Shown here: piece by piece, positions 34,673 through 43,289 of the stretch | Layout of the letters: each line of letters begins with the position of its first letter | Position numbering within the stretch: position 1 is the stretch's first letter | Source of the DNA: Gemmatimonadota bacterium | GTDB taxonomy: Bacteria; Latescibacterota; UBA2968; UBA8231 | Reading direction: 5' to 3' | Assembly: GCA_009841115.1 (NCBI GenBank) | Contig: VXML01000009.1 | Span: forward strand, 22,126 to 86,125 | Length of the DNA stretch: 64,000 bases | The notes under the pieces: generated by a model | What the model was told of the DNA's origin: nothing | The model's input: only the letters and a program-made list of their open reading frames with translations | Databases searched by the model: none | Made by a program: the position numbers and the translations under genes

Positions 34673-36376
34673 ATGCGCATTGATCGACGCGCTTATGCGG
34701 ATATGTACGGCCCCACCACTGGCGACCGGGTGCGGTTGGGTGACACGGATTTGGTCGTCGAGGTCGAGCAAGATCACACTGTGTACGGCGAGGAGTGCAA
34801 GTTCGGCGGCGGCAAAGTGCTGCGCGACGGCATGGGGCAGCAGAGCGGCGCGAGCCAGAAAGAGGCGCTGGACTTGGTGATTACCAATGCGCTGGTGCTT
34901 GACTACACGGGCATTTACAAAGCCGACATTGGCGTCAAAGACGGGCGCATCGCCGGGATCGGCAAGGCTGGCAACCCGGACATTATGCCGGGCGTTGCCG
35001 AGCAGATGGTCGTCGGCGCGACTACTGAAGTGGTGGCCGGGGAGAAGCTGATTTTGACGGCTGGGGCGCTGGACGTGCACGTGCATTTTATCTGCCCGCA
35101 GCAAGTTGAAGAGGCCATTGCCTCGGGTATCACCACGATGCTCGGCGGCGGCACCGGACCGGCGACCGGAACGAATGCGACCACTTGTACGCCAGGGGCT
35201 TTTTACATCCGCACGATGCTGCAGGCGGCCGATGCTTGGCCGCTCAATTTTGGCTTTTTGGGCAAGGGCAATTCGTCGTTGCGCCCGGGGTTGGCGGCAC
35301 AAGTTGAGGCCGGAGCTTGCGGCCTCAAGCTGCACGAGGACTGGGGCACGACGCCAGCGGCTATCGACGCGTGTCTGGCGGTTGCCGAAGAATTCGACGT
35401 GCAGGTTTGCATTCACACCGATACGCTTAACGAGTCGGGTTTTGTCGAGGCGTCGCGGGCGGCCTTCAAAGGGCGGACGATTCACACCTACCACACCGAG
35501 GGCGCGGGCGGCGGCCACGCGCCCGATATTATGCGGCTTTGCGGCGAGGCCAATGTGCTGCCCTCTTCGACCAACCCGACGCGGCCTTTCACGGTCAATA
35601 CGATAGACGAACATCTGGACATGCTGATGGTCTGCCACCACCTCGACAAGAATATCCCCGAGGACGTGGCCTTTGCCGAGAGCCGGATCCGCGAGGAGAC
35701 CATCGCTGCCGAAGATATTTTGCACGACTTGGGTGCGCTGTCGATTATCGCCTCGGATAGCCAAGCGATGGGTCGAGTGGGGGAGGTGGTGTGCCGGACT
35801 TGGCAGACGGCGCACAAGATGCGCCAGCAGCGGGGCTTGTTGCCCGAAGATCCGGGCGGTGCTGACAATTATCGCGCGCGGCGCTACGTCGCCAAATACA
35901 CCATCAATCCAGCCATTGCCCACGGACTCTCGGCTCAGATCGGCTCGGTGGAGACGGGCAAGCTGGCCGATTTGGTGTTGTGGCAGCCGGCTTTTTTTGG
36001 CGTCAAGCCCGAGTTGGTGATTAAGGGTGGAGTGATTGCTTACGCGCAGATGGGGGACGCGAACGCTTCGATACCCACGCCGCAGCCCGTGTATCCGCGC
36101 CCCATGTTCGGGGCCTATGGCAACGCGGTTGGGCCGACTTCGCTGGCTTTTGTTTCGCAGGCGTCGCGCGAGCGGGTGGGGGAGTATGGGTTGGCGAAAG
36201 AGGTCGTGTCGGTCGAGCATTGCCGCGACATTGGCAAGGCCGATATGCGGCTCAACGACGTGGTGCCCGATATCGAGGTTGATCCGGAGACCTACAAGGT
36301 GAAGGTTGACGGCGAGGAAATTACCTGCGAACCCGCGGAAAAACTGCCGCTGGCGCAACTGTATCACCTGTTCTAA
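34673..36376 (+). CDS. ureC: Urease alpha (catalytic) subunit
   Basis: This 567-residue subunit carries the dinickel site that hydrolyses urea to ammonia and carbamate. Every catalytic residue is present: nickel ligands H136, H138, H248, H274 and D362, the carbamylated lysine K219 in [10 protein letters not shown], the substrate-binding H221, and the mobile flap C321-H322 in MVCHHLDK. These sit two residues later than in the Klebsiella enzyme. Length is standard. The gene lies between the gamma/beta fusion and ureF with almost no gap, so the operon should make active urease once nickel is delivered. Confidence 0.97.
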   Translation: MRIDRRAYADMYGPTTGDRVRLGDTDLVVEVEQDHTVYGEECKFGGGKVLRDGMGQQSGASQKEALDLVITNALVLDYTGIYKADIGVKDGRIAGIGKAGNPDIMPGVAEQMVVGATTEVVAGEKLILTAGALDVHVHFICPQQVEEAIASGITTMLGGGTGPATGTNATTCTPGAFYIRTMLQAADAWPLNFGFLGKGNSSLRPGLAAQVEAGACGLKLHEDWGTTPAAIDACLAVAEEFDVQVCIHTDTLNESGFVEASRAAFKGRTIHTYHTEGAGGGHAPDIMRLCGEANVLPSSTNPTRPFTVNTIDEHLDMLMVCHHLDKNIPEDVAFAESRIREETIAAEDILHDLGALSIIASDSQAMGRVGEVVCRTWQTAHKMRQQRGLLPEDPGGADNYRARRYVAKYTINPAIAHGLSAQIGSVETGKLADLVLWQPAFFGVKPELVIKGGVIAYAQMGDANASIPTPQPVYPRPMFGAYGNAVGPTSLAFVSQASRERVGEYGLAKEVVSVEHCRDIGKADMRLNDVVPDIEVDPETYKVKVDGEEITCEPAEKLPLAQLYHLF

Positions 36377-37030
36377 ATGAATCGCCTCTATCCGTTAATG
36401 CACCTAGCCGACAGTGCGCTGCCGGCTGGTGGCTACGCCTTTTCCAATGGCTTGGAGGGGGCGTATCAGTTGGGCTTGTTGGATGCGCCTGGGGCGCTGG
36501 AGGAGTTCGTGCATTCGGCGCTGATGGCTGCGGCCTACGGCGAGATTCCCTTTATCCATTCTTGTTATGTAGAATCCGACGAAGGTGCTGTGGCGGAAAT
36601 GTTGCATTTCTACGACGCAATGATCGCGGCTCCGGCGATGCGTCGGGCGAGTTTGATCTTGGGTAAGAATTGGTTGCGGTTGATGGCTGGCTTGTACCCG
36701 GAGGTCAAATTCGCAAACTTGCGGCGGGCGCACGCGCACTACACGGTGATTTTTGGGCTAGCGTTGAAGGCCGCGGGATTTGCACAAGTCGATGCTCAGC
36801 AGCTCTACATGTTTCAAGTGCTCAGGGACCAGATGAGTGCTGCGGTGCGTCTCGGGATCGTCGGGCCGATGGAGGCCACGCGACGGCAGTTGGGTCTGTA
36901 TGTGCATTGCGAGGAATTGCTGGCGGAAGTTGCGGGGCGACCGTACGCACAAGCGACGCGCTGCGCGCCACAGCTCGACATTGTCCAGAGCGTGCACGAC
37001 GATCTCTATTCGCGCCTTTTCCAAAGTTGA
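36377..37030 (+). CDS. ureF: Urease accessory protein UreF
   Basis: This 217-residue all-helical UreF joins UreD and UreG in the activation complex and acts as a fidelity factor for nickel loading. The N-terminus [21 protein letters not shown] (about 7-27) is the family signature, with [21 protein letters not shown] near 155-175. The ATG follows the ureC stop with no gap. ureG starts 13 bases after the stop. Confidence 0.93.
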   Translation: MNRLYPLMHLADSALPAGGYAFSNGLEGAYQLGLLDAPGALEEFVHSALMAAAYGEIPFIHSCYVESDEGAVAEMLHFYDAMIAAPAMRRASLILGKNWLRLMAGLYPEVKFANLRRAHAHYTVIFGLALKAAGFAQVDAQQLYMFQVLRDQMSAAVRLGIVGPMEATRRQLGLYVHCEELLAEVAGRPYAQATRCAPQLDIVQSVHDDLYSRLFQS

Positions 37031-37043
37031 CAGAGAGGGATGT

Positions 37044-37754
37044 ATGGGGCACGACCACGACCACACACACGAACCGTTTGATTCGCCTGGACTTTTTGCC
37101 GACCGCGAAAGTCCGAACCCGCATCGCGATTTTGCCGACCGAGCTTTTACAGTGGGAATTGGCGGGCCGGTTGGCAGCGGCAAGACGGCGCTGTTGCAGG
37201 CTTTGTGCGAAAGGTTGCGCGACGAGTATAGCTTGGGGGTGGTCACCAACGACATCTTCACTCGTGAGGACGCCGAATTTCTGCTTCGGCACGAGGCGTT
37301 GGAACAGGAGCGCATCGTCGGCGTCGAGACTGGCGGTTGTCCGCACGCGGCAATTCGCGAGGATATCTCGCTGAATTTGAATGCGCTTGAAGACTTGATG
37401 GACCGTTTTGCCGGGGGGATCGACTTACTGCTGGTCGAAAGCGGCGGTGACAACTTGGCGGCCCATTTCAGCCGCGAACTCGTCGATTATTCGGTGTACG
37501 TCATCGACGTGTCCGGTGGCGACAAAATTCCGCGCAAGGGCGGCCCGGGGACGACGCAGTCGGATCTGCTGGTGATTAACAAGACCGATCTGGCCGAGAT
37601 GGTGGGGGCGGATCTGGGGGTGATGGATCGCGATGCCAAGAAGATGCGCGGCGAGGGGCCGACGGTTTTTGCTTGCATCAAGGATCGGGAGGGACTGGAG
37701 GTAATTGTCGGGCACATTCTCACGGCGCGCGAGAGGGCTACCGTTTCTTGCTGA
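37044..37754 (+). CDS. ureG: Urease accessory GTPase UreG
   Basis: This 236-residue SIMIBI GTPase drives nickel insertion into urease. The P-loop [12 protein letters not shown] lies at about residues 39-50. [14 protein letters not shown] and [14 protein letters not shown] (with the nickel-binding CPH) follow, [12 protein letters not shown] is the switch region, and [10 protein letters not shown] gives guanine specificity. The N-terminus begins [11 protein letters not shown], a metal-binding His run. No ureE is found in the cluster, so this tail may take over nickel storage. I chose ATG 37044, with GAGGGA upstream. The 3' end overlaps the convergent RHH gene by 17 bases. Confidence 0.95.
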   Translation: MGHDHDHTHEPFDSPGLFADRESPNPHRDFADRAFTVGIGGPVGSGKTALLQALCERLRDEYSLGVVTNDIFTREDAEFLLRHEALEQERIVGVETGGCPHAAIREDISLNLNALEDLMDRFAGGIDLLLVESGGDNLAAHFSRELVDYSVYVIDVSGGDKIPRKGGPGTTQSDLLVINKTDLAEMVGADLGVMDRDAKKMRGEGPTVFACIKDREGLEVIVGHILTARERATVSC

Positions 37755-37995
37755 TGGCCTCGGTAGCGGCCGTCTTGGCGCACTTGGCCGGGGCAATGGC
37801 ATAGCCGCCCGGCCCCAAATCAAGACGGCTAAAGACCTGATATGGCGTTTCGGCTGTTGATACTTTGGGTGCCAACGCTGCATACGCTTGGAGGCCGCGC
37901 TTGAGCACTTCTGAGATGGAAAGGCCGGTCTGGTTGCACAAAACGGACAAGGTAGCTTCGGCATCGTCGTCGAGCTGAATCGTTCTAGTGCCCAT
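37738..37995 (-). CDS. Ribbon-helix-helix (CopG-like) DNA-binding protein
   Basis: This 85-residue protein begins with a ribbon-helix-helix fold: strand [18 protein letters not shown] and helix [17 protein letters not shown] (about 24-42), as in CopG-type repressors and antitoxins. The tail is basic ([16 protein letters not shown]). No toxin partner is adjacent, unless the decayed HTH/RelE pair upstream once formed part of the same island. It overlaps the ureG end by 17 bases in convergent orientation, which may mean it was inserted right behind the urease operon. Confidence 0.6.
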   Translation of the reverse strand: MGTRTIQLDDDAEATLSVLCNQTGLSISEVLKRGLQAYAALAPKVSTAETPYQVFSRLDLGPGGYAIAPAKCAKTAATEAISKKR

Positions 37996-38067
37996 CTGAA
38001 ACTCCCGTTGTTGGCTGTAAGACCGTGAATCTAGTACTTCACTGCCGCCAGGCTGTCGGTGGTCTAC

Positions 38068-38373
38068 TCACGTGCCAAGGGCACGCACAACCGCTTCTGG
38101 CTCACGGTCGATAACAGTCAGCAGAACGCGGGCCGCGCGATCTGGAACGCGACGGCCTTGTTCCCAATCCTGCACTGCGCGTACGTCGAGACCGAACCGC
38201 TCGGCGAATTTCTTGCGACTCAACTTCATGCCGTCACGAAGCGCGCGAATCCGCTCTGCGGTCGGATCATCCACGATTCGGCAGGGAAGATCGATCTCAC
38301 CGCGCACGTGGGCGAGCACCTCTCCTAGCGCCGTCTCGATTTCTCGACCCAATGGAGTCTGTTCCGTTGTCAT
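38068..38373 (-). CDS. HTH antitoxin-like transcriptional regulator (HigA/MqsA-like)
   Basis: This 101-residue XRE-type protein has a helix-turn-helix in MKLSRKKFAERFGLDVRAVQDWEQGRRVPDRAAR (about 50-83), matching antitoxins that follow a RelE/HigB-type toxin. Its ATG overlaps the stop of the truncated toxin frame (ATGA), the usual toxin-antitoxin coupling. Since the toxin has lost its 5' end, this copy is probably an orphan antitoxin, perhaps still able to repress or neutralise related toxins. Confidence 0.75.
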   Translation of the reverse strand: MTTEQTPLGREIETALGEVLAHVRGEIDLPCRIVDDPTAERIRALRDGMKLSRKKFAERFGLDVRAVQDWEQGRRVPDRAARVLLTVIDREPEAVVRALGT

Positions 38374-38576
38374 TTGGTTTTCTCCTTTTCCTTAATCGCA
38401 GCCACTAGCCTTGTTAGAGCCTTCTTATCCGCCGGGCTTAGGTCGTCTCGGTCGGCCTTCGCATAGGCTGTCAACATATAGACGGCTTCTGAAGCGGTGG
38501 GATGGAAGTAAATCGTCCGAATGCCGCCCCGCTTGCCCCGTCCCGAGTGCGTGTTATACGGCGGGTCGATGTAGAG
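38370..38576 (-). pseudogene. 5'-truncated RelE/HigB-like toxin joined to a DPPY methylase-like fragment
   Basis: The frame directly before the HTH gene reads GRGKRGGIRTIYFHP, then YMLTAYAKADRDDLSPADKK, the C-terminal half of a RelE-type toxin. It has no start codon. Upstream of GRGKRGG it reads LYIDPPYNTHS and then meets an in-frame TAA. IDPPYNT is the catalytic motif of N6-adenine DNA methylases, not part of RelE. The sequence therefore looks like a deletion junction between a lost methylase gene and the toxin. The toxin part is clear; the methylase origin rests on about nine residues. Confidence 0.6.
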
Positions 38577-38597
38577 TTAGCTAGTGCAGGGTCGACA

Positions 38598-40073
38598 TCA
38601 GCTATCGCCTACTAGGACTTCTGACATGGCTTCTTCCCACTCGGCAATCCACTGTTCGGCTTCTTCTTCCGTGTACATTCCAGTGATGGCACCACTGTCT
38701 TCTGGTAATTCGTGGCTTGTCGGCTGATCAATGTGTGGTTCCAGTATCTCTCGTAATTTCCTTGCTCCCGCCTCAGACAAGTCTGCTACGAGGGAGTTGA
38801 CGTCCTGCTTGGTCAACCCTCCAGAGAGCACTACTCCTGATAGATCGGTTTCTTTATTTGTTCTTTTCCTTAATCGCTCTCGGACTGCCTCCAAATCATT
38901 AACCGCAGAACTACCGACCCCTTGTAATTGTGCCCGCTCCGGATTGATTTCTTGCCGGATCGTTGCGTTCAGATGTTGAAGACCTTGTAACGAACTGAAT
39001 TGTGCCTCATGCAACTGAGCCGCCCTGAGATACACCCCTTGCATCTGGGTATCTCTTAGAATTGCCCCGTGTAACTGCGCCATGTGAAGATTAGCTCCTT
39101 GCAGGTAGGCTCCGCTAAGACTGGCCATTTGCATCCTCGCCAATGAAAGATCAGCCCCTTGCAGATACGTTCCATTTAGACCAGCCTCTTGCAAATGGGC
39201 ATCTCTTAGAATTGCCCCGTGTAACTGCACCATGTGAAGATTAGCTCCTTGCAGGTGAGCACTCCAAAGAATAGCCTTTTGCAAGTGTGCCCCGTTCAGA
39301 ATAGCCCCTTGCAGGTGTGCCTCTTTAAGAATGGCCCCTTGCAGATGTGCATTGGGCAAGACAGCTCCTTTCAGGCGTGCATTGAAAAGATCAGCCTTTT
39401 GCAGGTGTGCCCCGTTCAGAATAGCCCCTTCTAAACGCGCCTCCTTGAGATCGGCCCCGTTCAGCCAGCTTCCCTGCAAGTTGATGTGGCAACCTTTGAA
39501 AACCTCGTAATCCTGTACGAACAGCAACGTCAACAGGCTTTGGGTTTCCTCAGAGGGTTCCGACTTGTGCGTTTCCCGATATTTGCTTTCGCCCGTCGTC
39601 TGGCGGATATGGGCGCAGAGAATATCGAGCACAGTCTGGCGCAAATCTTCCGTGTCTTCCGCCAGATGAAAGAGTTCGTAGGCCCCACCTAGGCGCACAG
39701 AGTCCGATTCATGCCCCAAGTGTTCAATGGCGTTTTTCAGGCGATCCTGCCGCTGCCCCTGCTCCGTTTTCGCTACGGCGTCGGCCTGCGCTCTTGCGGC
39801 GTCGGCCTGTGCTTCTGCGGTCTGCTCCATCGCCTTGGCGCGCTTGTAGGACATCAGGGCTTGCAGGGCGACCAAGACGCCGCCCATACCGATGCCTAGA
39901 AATTTCAGAGTTTCATTTTTGCTGGGTAAGTCAAGAAGTTCAGAAGTATGCTTTTCGACATATTCAAAGGACAGGACGCCTACAAAAACTATCACCGAGA
40001 CGATGAGTAGGACGATGAGAGCGGTCTGAAAGATCGAAAAAAGATTTTCTTTGATTTTAGAAAAGAATTTCAT
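38598..40073 (-). CDS. Membrane-anchored pentapeptide-repeat protein
   Basis: This 491-residue protein has two N-terminal membrane segments (about 15-36 and 58-75) and a short Ala/Gln-rich coiled stretch. A conserved helical module follows (LKNAIEHLGHESDSVRLGGAYELFHLAED, about 112-140), and then some 32 pentapeptides of the A(D/N)LxG type (about 195-365) that form a right-handed beta-helix. The tail is charged, with an acidic C-terminus. Repeats include nearly identical 150-base blocks. It follows the DUF4276 gene after 36 bases, so it is probably the third gene of the ATPase operon. Similar proteins are widespread without known function. Confidence 0.8.
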   Translation of the reverse strand: MKFFSKIKENLFSIFQTALIVLLIVSVIVFVGVLSFEYVEKHTSELLDLPSKNETLKFLGIGMGGVLVALQALMSYKRAKAMEQTAEAQADAARAQADAVAKTEQGQRQDRLKNAIEHLGHESDSVRLGGAYELFHLAEDTEDLRQTVLDILCAHIRQTTGESKYRETHKSEPSEETQSLLTLLFVQDYEVFKGCHINLQGSWLNGADLKEARLEGAILNGAHLQKADLFNARLKGAVLPNAHLQGAILKEAHLQGAILNGAHLQKAILWSAHLQGANLHMVQLHGAILRDAHLQEAGLNGTYLQGADLSLARMQMASLSGAYLQGANLHMAQLHGAILRDTQMQGVYLRAAQLHEAQFSSLQGLQHLNATIRQEINPERAQLQGVGSSAVNDLEAVRERLRKRTNKETDLSGVVLSGGLTKQDVNSLVADLSEAGARKLREILEPHIDQPTSHELPEDSGAITGMYTEEEAEQWIAEWEEAMSEVLVGDS

Positions 40074-40109
40074 CGTGGATTCTCAGGAAGTCATTCTCAA
40101 CTGTTCCGT

Positions 40110-40811
40110 TTAGCCGGAAGTCGTCAGCGAGTGTTCCAATCGTTCTAACCACTCCTCAAAATGTGGACACTCGCGGCGTATTGCATGGATACCGATTTCC
40201 AAAGCAGCTAAGTTTCCCATAAACGGCTTCTGGTAGTCAGGCACTAGGTGTCCAATGCGCTTGGAGGGTGCGGTATCAGGTGAATCGTCGATCTCTTCCG
40301 GGCTGGCGAATTGGTCGCGAATGGCCTGCAAGCGCGGGACGAGATCCTCGCGGCCAATTCCGCGGCCGAATCTCTCACAATCGCTGAAAAGCATGGCCTC
40401 GAACTCGTGCATCATCACGTATGGAATAAAGCGGTCCGCGTTGAAGGCACCGCCCATTCCTTGGCTGATGTCTGCCAAAAGCGCATCCTCAACAGTCTTT
40501 GCTTTCTGCGCGAACACAATCCCGCCCGCAGTTTTTCTTCCCGGCCAGGTTTTGTTGCCAGATTGCGGTAGCCCGTAGTAATCCACCATAGTAGTGACAA
40601 GGCGTCCAGCATCTTGCTTGAGATGCCCCAATATATCCTTCTTCACCTCTGCCCATCCCTTGACTCCGCCCCGGCGACTGCGCTGACGAGCGTTCCCCAT
40701 CAAGCGAGCATTCACCGCAGAGTAGCCGCGATCATACAAGTAGGGCCTGAGCAGTTCGTTTACGAAGGTCTCTTCGGTCTCGCCCTCGACATGTACGAGT
40801 AACCGACTCAC
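40110..40811 (-). CDS. DUF4276 family protein, partner of the AAA ATPase
   Basis: This 233-residue DUF4276 protein has the N-terminal strand LLVHVEGETEETFVNELLRPYLYDRGY (about 4-30), VTTMVDYYGLPQ in the middle with the acidic pair, and YVMMHEFEAMLFSD near 135-148. The pattern Glu, then DxD-like, then Glu recalls TOPRIM-type nucleases (RloB, OLD), so metal-dependent nucleic-acid cleavage is plausible. I chose GTG 40811, which overlaps the ATPase stop (GTGA). AAA-DUF4276 pairs occur in mobile and defence islands. The product is not experimentally characterised as far as I know. Confidence 0.78.
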   Translation of the reverse strand: MSRLLVHVEGETEETFVNELLRPYLYDRGYSAVNARLMGNARQRSRRGGVKGWAEVKKDILGHLKQDAGRLVTTMVDYYGLPQSGNKTWPGRKTAGGIVFAQKAKTVEDALLADISQGMGGAFNADRFIPYVMMHEFEAMLFSDCERFGRGIGREDLVPRLQAIRDQFASPEEIDDSPDTAPSKRIGHLVPDYQKPFMGNLAALEIGIHAIRRECPHFEEWLERLEHSLTTSG

Positions 40812-41914
40812 TCCGATTCTTCTGGGGCCGGGCGACCGCCAATCTCGTTCTTTTCCCACAACTGGCCGAGGCTGTAGTCCTGCAACCACGTTTCTAGGCT
40901 AGGCGTATCCAGCCGCGTGAGTTGTGTTTGTCCGTTTACGCGGTCGGCCACGAGCACGTCTTCTGGCTCGAAGTGATCAAGCAAAAATGGCGACTGGGTT
41001 GCCAGAATGATCTGTGTTTGAGCCGCTGCCTGCTTGAGAAGGGAAGCCAACATAGTGATCGCGTAGGGATGCAGGCCAAGCTCTGGTTCGTCTAAGAGAA
41101 TGACCAAGGGCCGATGCGACTCTGGCTGGAGGAGCAAGGTCGCCAGCGCAATAAACCGGAGTGAGCCATCGGAGAGCGAAGCGGCATCAAAGTAGGCGTC
41201 GGTTCCTTTGTGCCGCCATTCGAGGCGGATTTTGTCCTCGTTGAGCTGTTGAGGCGCAAGTGCAAAATCGTCAAAAAACGGCGCAACCCTCTGCACGGTA
41301 CGACGGATCAGGCTATACGAAGACTCATGCTTCTCGCGCAAGTAGTACAGAAATGGGGCCAAGTTGGCACCGTCGGGGCGAAAAAAGCGGTTATCGTTCA
41401 AGTCGGCAGTCTTCTTCATTGACGAGCCGGAACTCGTGTCGTGAAAATGGTAGAGACGCCAACTACTGAGATGATTTTTTATGTCATTCTCAACTGACTC
41501 TGGGAATATGGAGGGTTCGACTTTCTCTCTAGATGTACTATCAAAAGATTTTACAGCTCGATATCCAAGATGCTCCGACTGGGTAAATTCTGAATCTATA
41601 TAGAGCGTATCTGAGTCCGCTGGCGTCAGCCTGATCTCATATTCGTAGTTCTTCTCGTCAAAAGAGAGCCGAATGATTAACTCCTCTGTTTCTTTAGCGC
41701 CGTAGTGTAGAACCTTATCAGCTCCGCCGGCCCGGATGACGTATTGTTGAAGATGCTCTGAGTGGATGGCATTGAGGAAGGAGAACACGCCGATGAAGTT
41801 CGACTTGCCCGAGCCATTCGGCCCGATCAGTACATTGATTGGGCCAAGCGGCACATTCTCAATATGGCTTATACTCTTAAAGCCTTTAATCGAGATACTG
41901 TGGAGTGCGGACAT
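40808..41914 (-). CDS. AAA_21/AAA_15 family ATPase (RecF/OLD-like)
   Basis: This 368-residue ABC-type ATPase without membrane parts has Walker A GPNGSGKSNFIG (about 29-40), a degenerate signature in ASLSDGSLRFIALATLLL (about 250-267), Walker B VILLDEPELGLHP (about 273-285) and the H-loop region LATQSPFLLDHF. This head is typical of defence ATPases paired with a nuclease (OLD/Gabija, PARIS AriA, RloA). Downstream, the DUF4276 gene overlaps by four bases. The gene is visibly poorer in G+C than the metabolic genes around it, which fits horizontal transfer. Confidence 0.85.
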   Translation of the reverse strand: MSALHSISIKGFKSISHIENVPLGPINVLIGPNGSGKSNFIGVFSFLNAIHSEHLQQYVIRAGGADKVLHYGAKETEELIIRLSFDEKNYEYEIRLTPADSDTLYIDSEFTQSEHLGYRAVKSFDSTSREKVEPSIFPESVENDIKNHLSSWRLYHFHDTSSGSSMKKTADLNDNRFFRPDGANLAPFLYYLREKHESSYSLIRRTVQRVAPFFDDFALAPQQLNEDKIRLEWRHKGTDAYFDAASLSDGSLRFIALATLLLQPESHRPLVILLDEPELGLHPYAITMLASLLKQAAAQTQIILATQSPFLLDHFEPEDVLVADRVNGQTQLTRLDTPSLETWLQDYSLGQLWEKNEIGGRPAPEESE

Positions 41915-41992
41915 GGTGGGTTCTCATTGCCTAGTTGTTCGCGTCATAGCATTCCTCTTAGTGCTCTCCTTTTCAAAGATAGACATATTCCC

Positions 41993-43168
41993 TCAATGGT
42001 GAAAAAGCCGCACCCCCGAATTAATCATCAACATTCCGTATTCGTCTGCTGCCTCAATTACCAGATCATCCCGCGTTGACCCGCCAGCTTGGACTAAGTA
42101 CTCCACGCCTGAACGCTGCGCCCGGTCGATGTTGTCGCGGAAGGGGAAGAAGGCGTCTGAACTCAGCGCCACACCCTTGAGATGATCCAGCCATTCTCGC
42201 TTCTCCTCGGCGCTGAGTCGTTCTGGGACCTCGCGGAAATTGGCTTCCCAAGCCCGGAGTTCGGCCGGGGTGACGTCGTCTTGCAGATAGATGTCGATGG
42301 CGTTGATTTTTTCCGGACGCTTGAGGCCCTTGGCGAATTTCATGCCCAAGACTTTGGGGTGCAGGCGCAAATACCAGTTGTCGGCCTTGGCGCAGGCCAA
42401 GCGCACGCAGTGGACGCGCGACTGCTGGCCGGCACCAGTGCCGATGACTTGGCCGTCGAGAGCTAGGCACACGGAGTTGGATTGGGTGTACTTGAGGGCG
42501 ATGGTCGCCACTGTTAGGTCGCGACGGGCACTGGCTGGCAAGTCCTTGCGGGCCGTGACGATGTTGTGGAAAAAGGCGTCGTCGGGAATAAAATCATTGC
42601 GTTGCTGCGCGAGTTGGACGCCGAATATTTCGCGTTGCTCGGTCGCGGCCGGCGCGTAGTCCGGGTCGATTTGCAGGATGCGGTACTGGCCGCCGATTTT
42701 CTTTTTTAAAATCTCCAGAGCCTCAGGTTCGTAGCCGGGAGCGATGATTCCGTGGGAGACCTCGACGCGGATGAGATCGGCCGTAGGGAAATCGACCACG
42801 TCGCTCAGGGCGATCCAGTCGCCGAAGGAGGCGAGGCGGTCGGCACCGCGCGCGCGGGCATAAGCCGTGGCCAGTGGACTGAGGTCGCGGTCGGCGACGA
42901 AGTAGGACGCGCTCAGGGTCTCGTCGAGCGGTGCGGCGACGGCGGCACCGGCAGGGGAGACGTGTTTGAACGAGGCGGCAGCCGGCAGGCCGAGGGCGCT
43001 TTTGAGGTCGCGGACGAGCTGCCAGGCGTTGAGCGCGTCCATGAGGTTGATGTAGCTAGGAGCGTCGTTGAGCGGCTCGATGGGCAGGTCGCGGCCATCG
43101 GCCATAGAGCAGCGGGCTCCTGCTTGGTGGGGGTTGCATCCGTAGCGCATGTCAATTGTAGCGGGCAT
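41993..43168 (-). CDS. Stand-alone AICAR formyltransferase
   Basis: This 391-residue protein corresponds to the C-terminal AICARFT domain of PurH, which adds the last formyl group in purine synthesis. [12 protein letters not shown] at the start and [16 protein letters not shown] (about 67-82, with the catalytic Lys-His) are diagnostic. [30 protein letters not shown] follows. The N-terminal IMP cyclohydrolase domain (about 190 residues) is absent, and none is encoded nearby. The start ATG has GAGGAG upstream. It is divergent from dapA. Confidence 0.85.
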   Translation of the reverse strand: MPATIDMRYGCNPHQAGARCSMADGRDLPIEPLNDAPSYINLMDALNAWQLVRDLKSALGLPAAASFKHVSPAGAAVAAPLDETLSASYFVADRDLSPLATAYARARGADRLASFGDWIALSDVVDFPTADLIRVEVSHGIIAPGYEPEALEILKKKIGGQYRILQIDPDYAPAATEQREIFGVQLAQQRNDFIPDDAFFHNIVTARKDLPASARRDLTVATIALKYTQSNSVCLALDGQVIGTGAGQQSRVHCVRLACAKADNWYLRLHPKVLGMKFAKGLKRPEKINAIDIYLQDDVTPAELRAWEANFREVPERLSAEEKREWLDHLKGVALSSDAFFPFRDNIDRAQRSGVEYLVQAGGSTRDDLVIEAADEYGMLMINSGVRLFHH

Positions 43169-43289
43169 AGCTCCTCCTCGATGAGACTATTTGCAAAAGT
43201 TGGGGCGGCGTATTATGTTCGGCAATCGCGGTAAAAAGACAATCGCCAATCAACCCTTTTTTGACAAGCCAAGGCGAGGTAAAGCGACC

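Noticed and set aside
34469..36367. Long open frame on the minus strand opposite ureC
   Set aside because: It is a codon-bias shadow of ureC, which has all catalytic residues. The antisense product has no domain and no ribosome site.
37738..38373. Complete toxin-antitoxin system formed by the RHH and HTH genes
   Set aside because: Both are DNA-binding types with no intact toxin between them. The only toxin-like frame is truncated and belongs to the HTH gene.
39040..39440. CRISPR-like array of short repeats
   Set aside because: The repeats are in frame every 15 bases and encode pentapeptides. There are no uniform spacers and no cas genes.
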